From Saprolegnia diclina VS20 (lineage: Eukaryota > Oomycota > Saprolegniomycetes > Saprolegniales > Saprolegniaceae): a stretch of DNA of 26,304 nt. Shown here piece after piece: positions 18,619 to 26,304 of this stretch. A program made the position numbers and the translations under genes. The notes beneath the pieces were generated by a model. That model was given only the letters and a program-made list of their open reading frames with translations, did not search any database and was not told the DNA's origin. Position 1 is the stretch's first letter, and each line of letters starts with the position of its first letter. The stretch covers positions 1 through 26,304 of the forward strand of contig NW_008246070.1 in NCBI RefSeq assembly GCF_000281045.1, written 5' to 3'.

Positions 18619-19710
18619 ATGCCCCGCTTTGGGTCGACGCTGCCGGCGCAGGTCGAGATCCTCGAGATCGACATTGCTGCGCTCGACAACCTCCTCCGCA
18701 CCGATACGACGACGCACGTGCTGCGGTCGCGCGACCTCGTCCGCGCCATTACCGCGTACCAAACCGGTTGCGACGAGATCAGCGTGACGCTCTTGGCGAT
18801 TCTCCGCCGCCTCTACCTCCCGCGCTACGATCTACACGACTCGGTGCCCGAGGCCTTTGTGCCGCTGCGCCACGTCCTGCCGTGGTGGCTCGCCAAGCAC
18901 GCTGCGGACCTTCTCCAGCGTCTGCCCATCGACGTCCGCGCACCACTGCTCTGCTACGCAATGGTGCACGGCCACATGTGTCTGCTCGAGACACTTGTCG
19001 CGACGGATCAACTCCAGATGGACGAGCTGCACTGGGACCTCCTCGGGCGCCACGGCCACCTCAAGGTGCTCCAGTTCCTCCTCGCCGCTGGCGTCTCGGG
19101 GCCGCTGCACTTGGTGCTCGAGAACGCGGCCGTCGCGGGGCATCTCAGCATGGTCGCGTACCTCCATGATATCGGCGTGCCCGTGACGTCCGAGACGCTC
19201 ATACTCGCATGCGTCTTTGGCCGCATTGAGGTGGCGCAGTACGCCCACGACGTAGCCAACGACGGCATCTGGGACCCCGAGACCGTCGACTGCGCGGCGC
19301 GGCGCGGCCATTTGAACATTGTGCGTTTCCTGCACCAGTTTGACTACGACGGCTTCTCGAGCAGTACGATGGACGTGGCAGCCGAGCACGGGCACCTAGA
19401 GGTCGTTCGGTTCCTCCACGAGCACCGCTTCGACGGCTGCTCGGCCGCTGCGATGCTTGGCGCCGTGCGCTATGGCCACCTCGAGGTCGTCATGTTCCTC
19501 GACTTGCACCGACCCGACGCGGCGACGGACAATGCGGTCGTCGTCGCGATGCAGCACGGCCAGGAGCACGTGATTGCGTACTTCCAGGAGGAGCGCAAGC
19601 TCAAGAAGCGCTTTTCGCGGATACAAAAGAAGGTCGCCGTCCTTGTCCGCAGCAACGACAGCATGCGCCACCTGTACCACGGCCCAAAGACCAAACTCTG
19701 CTCGGCTTGA
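18619..19710 (+). CDS. Ankyrin-repeat protein with a single head-plus-ankyrin module
   Basis: The protein has 363 residues. The frame is open back to an ATG at 18457, but the extra 54 residues are low-complexity and non-homologous, whereas MPRFGS at 18619 follows an initiator-like site. The helical head (about 20-130) contains LRSRDLVRAITAYQTGC and LPIDVRAPLLCYAMVHGH, matching both heads of the adjacent gene. Six or more ankyrin-type repeats follow (GRHGHLKVLQFLLAAG, VAGHLSMVAYLHDIG, ARRGHLNIVRFLHQF, AAEHGHLEVVRFLHEH, VRYGHLEVVMFLDLH). A basic tail (EERKLKKRFSRIQKKVAVLV) closes the protein. It is a single-module paralogue of the two-module protein at 15819-17753, transcribed divergently from it. 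It is probably a cytoplasmic binding scaffold with an unknown partner. It ends 21 bp from the convergent channel gene. Confidence 0.93.
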   Translation: MPRFGSTLPAQVEILEIDIAALDNLLRTDTTTHVLRSRDLVRAITAYQTGCDEISVTLLAILRRLYLPRYDLHDSVPEAFVPLRHVLPWWLAKHAADLLQRLPIDVRAPLLCYAMVHGHMCLLETLVATDQLQMDELHWDLLGRHGHLKVLQFLLAAGVSGPLHLVLENAAVAGHLSMVAYLHDIGVPVTSETLILACVFGRIEVAQYAHDVANDGIWDPETVDCAARRGHLNIVRFLHQFDYDGFSSSTMDVAAEHGHLEVVRFLHEHRFDGCSAAAMLGAVRYGHLEVVMFLDLHRPDAATDNAVVVAMQHGQEHVIAYFQEERKLKKRFSRIQKKVAVLVRSNDSMRHLYHGPKTKLCSA

Positions 19711-19731
19711 ATGTATATCACGTATTTTGTA

Positions 19732-22700
19732 CTACAAACTGGCCTCGCGCTTGTCCTTGATCGAGCTCTGGCGGCGGTGCACGTACGACTCGGGCGGCGT
19801 CTTGAGCTGCCGGAGCATCCTCGGCTGCGTCTGGGTGCGGGGCTTGTCGCGGAGGCCGTACTGCGCGCGCAAGAGGTGGTGGGCTTCTTCGAGGCGCAAC
19901 AAGAGCCCCGCGACGCCGTTGTGAAGCGCAGTTGCGTCGGCGTCGGCGGTCGTCACGAGGCGCCGGAGCTTTGCGAGGAGCGCGGGCGCCGTCGAGGGCT
20001 TGGCCGCGTCCACATGAATAGCGCGCTCGCTCCAGCTCGCGTCCGACTGCTCCCACGGCGCAAACGCGTGCTTTCGAATCGTGCGCTGGCGCTGCTCGAG
20101 CATGATCTTGAGATCGCGCGTGAAGGTGGTCATGGTGCGCTTGAAAGAAGGCTTGGACTTGGTCTCCGTGCGCTTGGGCGGCTCGATGGGTTTGTCCGGC
20201 TCGCGACTGGAGACGGCGTAGCCCGCCTGGAGATGCGGCGCGAGAACCATCTACGCACGGAAATGCTGTGGAGCTATAACAAGACAAATTGTCCACCGTC
20301 GCAAACGGAACGACGACGCTGTTGATACTGACGAGGTACAGGACACTGGGCCACTCGGCGCCAAGGCTCAGGATGGCGTGGGTCGCGTCCTGCGACACAA
20401 CATCGTGGAAGACGCCGACAACATTGGTCCAGAGCGACGCTGACGTCGTTGAGAGAAACCGAAACTGCGCCAAACCAACGACGACGACCGCCATGTACAG
20501 CGCGTAGCTCGCAATCATGGCCAGCGACGCCTACGCCACAATAGTGTCGATAAACAAAAAAGGAATTGCGTACGTCGAGGACACAGAGGAGGTAGCGCAG
20601 CTTCTTGAAGGCCAGGTACCGGGGGTAGTTGAGCCACATGAGCAGCGAGATGCAGCCAAAGAGCACGCGCTCCAGCTTGGCGACCGCGATGACATCTACG
20701 CCACAACTGCAATACCCATTGAAATAGAGAGCGTACTCTGCAGCGACACAAAGCTCGGCCCCGCGAGCTGCACCGAGAGGCTGTACGTGGTCATGGCCAA
20801 AAACTGAATGCGAGACGCCCACATGGCCAGCCAGAGCACGACGAGCACCGCGTCGAGGACGTGGCTCGGGATGTAAAAGTAGTACTGGCGGTACCGACGC
20901 ACCTTGGCAATCAGATCGTAGAGGATGCTGAGCGTGCATAGAATGAGCGCAACTTCGAGGTAGAAGAGTCCGGCGAAGAGAAAGACGCCGTGATAGGGGC
21001 TGAAGAGCACCGACTGCGCCGAGATCTCCGAGTAAATGCCACCGCTCGCGACATCAACGACAAACGAGAGCGAGAAGGCGACGCACGCGTCGTCGGCTGT
21101 GTTGTAGAGGTTCCACTCGAGCACGAGCGCGCGGGTGTCGGCGTCGAGCCACTGCGTTAGCTGCCACTGCGAGAGCACGCACTTTGCAGATGAGCACTGC
21201 GGCGCCAATGCCGCATCTGTCGGCAGCGTCGAGAGAAAGCCGCCGGCAGGGATCGCATACCCATGCAAGGTCATGTCAACCGACTGCGACGCCGCGCCGT
21301 CCGACCAGGCGCCAAACTTTGGCGCGCTGGTTACCGTCGCAAGCGAGTCTAGACAGTGTGCTCTATAAGAAGTCAACAGGTGCTAACCGTACGGTTAGAG
21401 GTCGCGCGCACTTGACGGGCTTGGACATCGCCGATGAGGAGTTGGCTGCCAAAGACGATGCGAGGATTGTCAAGCGGATCGCCGTTGTACCACGTCGTCG
21501 GGAAGAGCGACGACGTGAACGGCGCGCTGTTGAGGTACCCGTAAAGTTCGGGAATTGAACTGAGCAACGGGGGGACGCGGAGCCGGTTGACGAGCGGCGC
21601 CGTGTTGGTCGCGAGGCTGTACGGCGACACGGCGGCGTAAATGGCAATGAGCAGCAAAAACACCGAGTAAAAGACGGCGTCGCCGTGCGTCACGCCTTCG
21701 TGCAAAGCGTAGATGTGACCGTCTTGGATCGCGCATTTCTGGAACGTCGTGATGCGGCCCGTGAGCTCGAGCCGCGTGTGCGCGTACGCCGGGCCTGCGC
21801 ACATCGTTAGAATGAAAAATAGAAATGCTTCAAAGACCCTTGTACAAGGCAACTGCGCGGTACGCAAGGTCCAAGACATGGTTCTCGTTGATGACACGGT
21901 AGCAGTCGGGAACGTTGGCGATGCATTCGAGCAGCTGGAGACCTTCGAGCACGATCTCTTCGACGTCAATGTGCTTGGCAATCGCGCGCGCAATCAGACG
22001 CACGCCGCGGCGGTCGTGCACGGAGGCCATGATCGTCGTGTGGTGGCCTACGCCGCCTCAGAATCCAAGATAGGATAGTGCAGTGTACTGTCGGTGGCGA
22101 GGGCGTTGAGGAGTGCCAACGCATACCACGCCGTCTGCGCGTCGTCCTTGTGAATTTGCAAAGCGTGGAGCACGGTTGGGATCCCGTTCCGGCTCACAAA
22201 GTCCTGGCCGAGCTCCCCTGCATAAGATCTTATCCACCGAACTAAGATCGTAGCGCTCGGAGCAAGAACGTACGCAGCACGACGAGGTTGCTCAGTGGAT
22301 ACAGAAACGCGCGCGCAAGACTCAGCGACGCTTTGTAGCGGCTCAGGAGATCGAGCAGCTCTTCGACTAGAACCGTGGTGGCAATCGCGATTCGAATGTC
22401 ATCTATCCGGATTGTGCATCGTCAGCATGCCCTGTCTCCACCGTGTCTGCACCGTTGAGCATCAGGCTGCCAAGGGCGTTGAGCGCATGGGCAATGACGT
22501 CGGGCTTGTCACCGTGGTTGCGAATGCAGTCGAGGAGCAACTGCGTGCCGTCGTCGACGGCGCAAAATGTCAGCGCCCGCTCGACTACAAAAACACTTTG
22601 CTCCTTTCAAATCAACGGTTAATACCATCGAGCTTGGCGTAAATGTTGATCGCGTCGAGGACCGGGCAGAGCAATTCTGGTTGGTGCGGGAACTTGCGCA

Positions 22701-23115
22701 GTGCAAAGAGCGCGAGCACGAGCCCGTCGGCATCGTAAAAGCCGTCGGACGGAGTCACCTATCGGTTCAATGCAGCGAGAATTACGGTGTTTTGGAATCT
22801 GTACCGTGAATATCTGCTCGCCACACGAAAAGTAAAAGTGCCCGGCGCTCGCCAGCGTCTTGAAGCCAGTTTGGACGGCCCAGATAGTGTCCATCTCGCG
22901 CTTGATCGTGCGGCAGATCTCGCCGACACCGTTTTCCTGAAGGACTTGGACGAGTTGCAGCTCGACTAGTCGTATTTTCGAAAGAGGAACCATTTGTACA
23001 GCGGACTACCTTGGTCGAGTTCCGCAATGACGTCGTCAGGCGTTGGCGCATCGCTCTTCTTGGGGTCTGGCAGCAGCTGCGCTCTCTCAGGCGGTGGTCG
23101 TGCCCAGCGAGGCAT
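19732..23115 (-). CDS. Armadillo-like repeat / polycystin (PKD2-type) cation channel fusion, 12 exons
   Basis: Exons (minus): 23115-23010, 22965-22805, 22758-22626, 22584-22453, 22402-22274, 22217-22089, 22047-21838, 21794-21393, 21348-20737, 20695-20574, 20530-20297, 20250-19732. Joined length is 2889 nt, 962 residues. All 11 introns are GT..AG, 41-56 nt. Residues about 30-333 read as armadillo-like helical repeats (ALRKFPHQPELLCPVLDAIN; GTQLLLDCIRNHGDKPDV; QTAWYALALLNALATDS; VLEGLQLLECIANVPDCYRV). S1 is about 374-390. The extracellular polycystin domain follows, with LLIGDVQARQVR and the signature WLDADTRALVLEWNLYN (534-550). S2 is about 588-612, S3 630-652, S4-like 675-705 (KLERVLFGCISLLMWL), S5 713-738 and S6 about 775-800. 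A basic 160-residue tail ends the protein. Polycystins are calcium-permeable, non-selective cation channels of cilia, flagella and internal membranes. The least certain join is intron 21392-21349, which removes a cysteine region. The start is the first ATG of the frame. Confidence 0.82.
22218..22273 (-). other. Intron 5 of the channel gene, carrying a copy of the flanking-repeat motif
   Basis: This is the longest of the 11 introns (56 nt), with donor GTACGT and acceptor ATGCAG. It contains CTACGATCTTAGTTCGG, 16 of 17 bases identical to the repeat motif at 41-57 (CTACGATCTTAGTTTGG). It can also form a hairpin through GATCTTA and TAAGATC. The splice call is supported by the flanking exons, which join in frame as VVLR-ELGQDF. 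Confidence 0.75.
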
Positions 23116-23391
23116 CGTACGTACTAAACGGTTGTCCTGTCTCGCCCAAGAGCCGCGACGGTTTTGGTCCCAACCGTCGCCCTTGACGCCGCCTGCCGCC
23201 TTCCTACTTCAATTTCCCGCCAGCCTCTGTACCCTCTTGTGCCACTGTTTTAGTCGTCAACGCAACACAACTAACATGAGCCACCAATCATTCACAGTCG
23301 ACTAGTACGTATCGCATGCCATCGCAAGGGCAAAAAGGAAGCCACACAGTACGTTGGCCACTGTTGGTTTTGTCTGAAACGGTAAGGCGCA
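23116..23391. promoter_or_regulatory. Compact divergent promoter between the channel gene and the third giant membrane gene
   Basis: 276 bp separate the two starts. An ACCAATCATTCAC sequence at about 23283-23295 combines a CCAAT box with a near-match to the oomycete initiator. A nine-codon upstream ORF (ATG 23276, TAG 23303-23305) precedes the plus-strand gene, and its stop overlaps a GTACGT donor-like sequence. The short distance suggests shared regulation of the two genes, which is inference. Confidence 0.4.
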
Positions 23392-26304
23392 ATGATCGTA
23401 CCGGAGGCGCCACGGGCCACGATCATATCCGTCGCCGTCCAACGCGCGGGTCGGTGGCAGCAGTACCTAGCCGCGCTGAGTGCCGTGTACCTCGTTGCTT
23501 CGATGGGCATCGGGTACTACTACTTGCATCTCGTCCGGCCGAGCCTGGCGAGCGATCTGTGGTGGCGCGGCTTCACGACGGCGGGGGCGCAAACGTTCCT
23601 TGGCGACTTGTACCACCGGCGCCTGCAGCTCAGCACATCGGCGCCGCTGTCGCTGGCCTCTCCTGAGCTCGTCTTGGAGAAGGCGTACTCGGGCGCGACC
23701 TTTATGGACATGAGTCTCTCGCTCTCGCGCCACGTGCTCTTGCGCAATCTCTCGCTCGAGAGCATTTTGCCACCGATGCGCCGATCGTCGTTTGACTGGA
23801 ACATTCGCATGTTCACGCAGTACTGCTGGGTCGACTGGAACCAATCGTACGAGCTCTCGGTGACAGCGGCGCGTCAGCGTCGGTGCTATCTGAAACAAGC
23901 TGCGAATGCCGCCGTCTACTGGGAACCGCTTCTACGTAACTCGGTCACCCAAGATATTGTCCTCAGCCCCTACTCGCTCGCGATGAATATCTCCCTCTTT
24001 GAGCACATTGACGCGACGTCGCTTGGCCACGACTGGCTCATGTCTCTCATGTTCCACGAGTGGCTGCCGGAAGCAGACGAAGTGGAGCTTTGGAGGCGCC
24101 GCGGCATGAGCTACTGGCAGACGCAGCTGACCAACTACTACGAGCAAGGCCTGCAACAGACAATTGTTGTCGAGAATGCGCTCGGTATTCACCAAAATGT
24201 GACGGTTCATCTCATGGCGCAGAGCTATCGCGGCCTCGCGCTTTGGACGCTCGCGAACGCGTACCCTGGTGTATGGAACGACCTTTTCGAGTGCCAAGCT
24301 CTGCGCTGCAGTCTCATTCGCGGCGCCAACAGCTACTCGGACAAAATCAAGCAGAATTGGGAGGTAATGCTGCTCGCGATCCCTGTCAACGACACACTGC
24401 CAAGACTCATCGATGCCAACATCGGTCCCATGGCCAGCATTGACGTGCGCATCGTGCTCTTACCCCCGGCGCTGCAAGCTTACTATATTCAATACCAGCG
24501 CTCGGTCGTCGCGCAGCTTTTGCTGTCGCCTGCCATTGCAGCCCGCTACATGCAAGTGCCGTCGTTGGTGGCAGCGATATCCCCTCCGGCGTGGCGTGGA
24601 GCCAACATGAGTTACTTTGGGGGCAACCCCATGTGCCTCAACGCCAAGCCCCAGCCGTTCGTCCAAGATCAGTTTGGTTTCTACGATGCGTGCGACGCCC
24701 AAGCGCCGGCGACTCTGATGGGCACGCGTCCCAGCCTCTTTTTTTCGCTCGTGACGCTCGCCGTCACTGACGAAAGTGCTATCGTACGTCGCCTCGACGC
24801 CATCTGCAACTGTTGTGCTCAAGTCGGCGGATATCACACATGTCTGGCGACGCTCAAGCCACTTGCTGCGGTGGTTGCCGCCTTGGATCTCTCATCCCTC
24901 GCGACCTTCGCTGGGAATCTGGCTCTGGCAATGACGCAGCTGAATCTTAGCATGATTCAGCTAGGGATGAATGGAACGTCGCCCGTCTTCTTGACGCAGC
25001 CCGCGATCGCGCAGGAAGACCCGTGGTCCTTCTGTGGCTGGGCAATGGTTTACGACTGGCTGCAAGGTACGCGGGAGGCCGTCGAGTTTGATACCGACGC
25101 GGGTGTGTACCGCATCTTGACAGCATATACAGCGCCGAGCCAACTGCCCGCAAGCCCCCTCGAGCTCCCAAATCAAGTGTGCGCGTATGTCTGGCTCATC
25201 CTTCTCTACTCGAGTTTGCTCACGGGTGCTGTCGCCACCCTTGTCTTGCTCGCGTCATTGCGGTCCCCCGGTTGCCAAGTGTTTGCTTTTCATCGCGTCG
25301 CAAGTCTCGTGTGGGTCGGGCGACCCTTTCTTATGCTCCGGGGCACGACGGCTCTCGTGATTCTCAGCACTTCGCCGATGCAGTTTGCATCGACTGACAG
25401 CTTTACGCGCTTCACCTTTGTGCCCCGCACCCCATGGGACGTCATGGTGCTCTCGGGCGAGGCGACGTGGATAACGTACGTGCTCGTGGACCTCGCCTTG
25501 CCTGGCGCCGAGTCGCACGCCAAGCTGGCTGCGCCACTGAGCGCGCTCATCGCGTGGCTCACGACGCTGCTCATCGAGGTAGCCGCACCGTACGAAGCGA
25601 CGGCAACCTTTGAGCAATCGTGTGAGATCGTCCAACTGGGCCTCGCAGCGTCGTGCACGGGGGGCGTCGTGCGCATCGGCAGTCGGGAGCGCCTCGGCGT
25701 GTTGCTCCTCGTGCACGTTAGCAGCGTCGTCGTTTCGTTTCTGGTAGTGATGGCACGGCAGAGACGAGGTTCAATCACCGACGTGCGGGGCAGCGACCTC
25801 TTGCCGGCGTCGGCGCAAGTTTTCTTGGCGCGCCATGCGACGTGGCACACGCGGCCAACGACCGTGATCATGGCCGGAATGTTTCCCCTTGGCGGTCGCA
25901 TGTTTGTCGTCAACCTCTGGCAAGTGCTCGCGGTCAACAACGCACTCCAACTGCCGTCGCAAAGCAGCTACTCGTGCATCCGAAACTTTACTCTCTGGAA
26001 GTTTGGGCTCGTCGAGGTCGGGGGCATTGTATACGTCATCACGTCGGTAGTTGCTAGCTACACGTACATTTATGTCTCGTCGACGGCGATGGCCAACGAC
26101 TTTTGGTGGGCGACCTTCAACGCGACCGGTCACCAGACGTTTGTGACCAACTGGTTTACGCAGCAGCTCCAGGTCCACCGGAACGGCTCGCACCTCGATC
26201 TCACGCAGCTGATCTACAGCGACAACTCAAATTTATACAACACCACAGCCACTGCGATCTCAGTCCCGATGCTCTACGCAAGCATGATTCAAGACGAAGC
26301 CAAC
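23392..26304 (+). CDS. Giant polytopic membrane protein (paralogue 3 of 3), 3' end beyond the window
   Basis: This frame is open without a stop from ATG 23392 to the last base (971 codons). The start is supported by alignment with the gene at 10621: AGRWQQYLAALSAVYLVA corresponds to GARWYRRHVGYLYLAW at the same distance from the initiator Met. Module 1 is complete. It has a first membrane segment (about 24-44), LASDLWW, QYCWVDWNQSYELS (about 143), FGGNPMC (about 408) and YDWLQGTREAVEF (about 556). The membrane cluster contains HRVASLVWVGRPFLMLRG and is followed by TTVIMAGMFPLGGRMFVVNLW. Module 2 begins at about residue 871 (VEVGGIVYVITSVVASY, AMANDFWW) and is cut at SMIQDEAN. It is closest to the gene at 10621, shares no recognised domain with known families, and is presumably about 1,720 residues when complete. 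Confidence 0.9.
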   Translation, partial: MIVPEAPRATIISVAVQRAGRWQQYLAALSAVYLVASMGIGYYYLHLVRPSLASDLWWRGFTTAGAQTFLGDLYHRRLQLSTSAPLSLASPELVLEKAYSGATFMDMSLSLSRHVLLRNLSLESILPPMRRSSFDWNIRMFTQYCWVDWNQSYELSVTAARQRRCYLKQAANAAVYWEPLLRNSVTQDIVLSPYSLAMNISLFEHIDATSLGHDWLMSLMFHEWLPEADEVELWRRRGMSYWQTQLTNYYEQGLQQTIVVENALGIHQNVTVHLMAQSYRGLALWTLANAYPGVWNDLFECQALRCSLIRGANSYSDKIKQNWEVMLLAIPVNDTLPRLIDANIGPMASIDVRIVLLPPALQAYYIQYQRSVVAQLLLSPAIAARYMQVPSLVAAISPPAWRGANMSYFGGNPMCLNAKPQPFVQDQFGFYDACDAQAPATLMGTRPSLFFSLVTLAVTDESAIVRRLDAICNCCAQVGGYHTCLATLKPLAAVVAALDLSSLATFAGNLALAMTQLNLSMIQLGMNGTSPVFLTQPAIAQEDPWSFCGWAMVYDWLQGTREAVEFDTDAGVYRILTAYTAPSQLPASPLELPNQVCAYVWLILLYSSLLTGAVATLVLLASLRSPGCQVFAFHRVASLVWVGRPFLMLRGTTALVILSTSPMQFASTDSFTRFTFVPRTPWDVMVLSGEATWITYVLVDLALPGAESHAKLAAPLSALIAWLTTLLIEVAAPYEATATFEQSCEIVQLGLAASCTGGVVRIGSRERLGVLLLVHVSSVVVSFLVVMARQRRGSITDVRGSDLLPASAQVFLARHATWHTRPTTVIMAGMFPLGGRMFVVNLWQVLAVNNALQLPSQSSYSCIRNFTLWKFGLVEVGGIVYVITSVVASYTYIYVSSTAMANDFWWATFNATGHQTFVTNWFTQQLQVHRNGSHLDLTQLIYSDNSNLYNTTATAISVPMLYASMIQDEAN
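26270..26304 (+). repeat. 35-bp stretch identical to 13475-13509 in the paralogue
   Basis: The last 35 bases of the window are identical to positions 13475-13509, in equivalent codons of module 2 (LYASMIQDEAN). The earlier copy lies 60 bp before the N gap. Such exact identity between diverged paralogues marks a highly conserved or recently converted segment. Confidence 0.9.

Noticed and set aside
19718-20518. A 266-codon continuous frame at the end of the channel gene
   Set aside because: Its first part is true exon 11, but its second half is an out-of-frame reading of exon 12 past an intron; the exon 12 frame is less Arg/Pro-rich and continues S6.
21349-21415. A 49-nt intron with donor GTGCGC at 21415 and acceptor at 21367
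   Set aside because: Its donor is phase 0 while the downstream frame needs two bases, so it breaks the reading frame; the 44-nt intron 21392-21349 fits.
20696-22993. Treating the minus-strand ORFs at 20696-21376, 21373-21993, 21830-22030 and 22619-22993 as separate small genes
   Set aside because: Each ends at an intron stop, and the pieces join in frame through short GT..AG introns into one channel protein.
1-26304. CRISPR arrays, tRNA or rRNA genes, bacterial operons, transposase or reverse transcriptase genes
   Set aside because: None was seen. There are no regular spacer-repeat arrays, no cloverleaf-like sequences recognised, and no DDE or RT motifs in any frame examined.

Overview
The window is eukaryotic and GC-rich, and it most resembles an oomycete genome, probably of the Saprolegnia/Aphanomyces/Achlya group. 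That placement is inference. It rests on dense genes with intergenic gaps of 21-23 bp, long intronless ORFs beside one gene with very short GT..AG introns, oomycete-style ankyrin proteins, and sites fitting the oomycete initiator YCAYTYY ahead of two starts. There are no ribosome-binding-site operons, no tRNA or rRNA, no CRISPR and no recognisable transposase.

Layout: 1-3579 is gene-poor. It holds two ~95-bp direct repeats 3.1 kb apart, each built on a 42-bp tandem unit, a TTGAGC microsatellite, and two decayed or undetected spliced genes on the minus strand. A giant two-module membrane protein gene lies at 3580-8838 (-). A smaller polytopic membrane protein gene with two reading-frame breaks lies at 9207-10511 (+). 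A second giant paralogue lies at 10621-15795 (+) with a 195-N assembly gap inside it. Two divergent ankyrin genes follow at 15819-17753 (-) and 18619-19710 (+). Next is a 12-exon gene at 19732-23115 (-), which I rebuilt by hand from short introns. A third giant paralogue starts at 23392 (+) and is still open at the window end.

The main discovery candidate is the 12-exon gene. Spliced, it gives 962 residues in which an N-terminal armadillo-like helical region is joined to a complete polycystin (PKD2/TRPP-type) cation channel domain. All 11 introns keep the frame, and no single ORF reveals the gene. The second theme is the giant membrane protein family. Each module has one N-terminal membrane segment, a ~500-residue cysteine-containing, glycosylatable outer domain, and about five clustered membrane segments. 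That is the same overall topology as a polycystin or TRPML channel, although I see no clear sequence homology. These proteins and one of the ankyrin proteins have both arisen by internal duplication of a whole module. Whether the giant proteins, the ankyrin proteins and the channel work together is unknown; their adjacency is the only evidence here.
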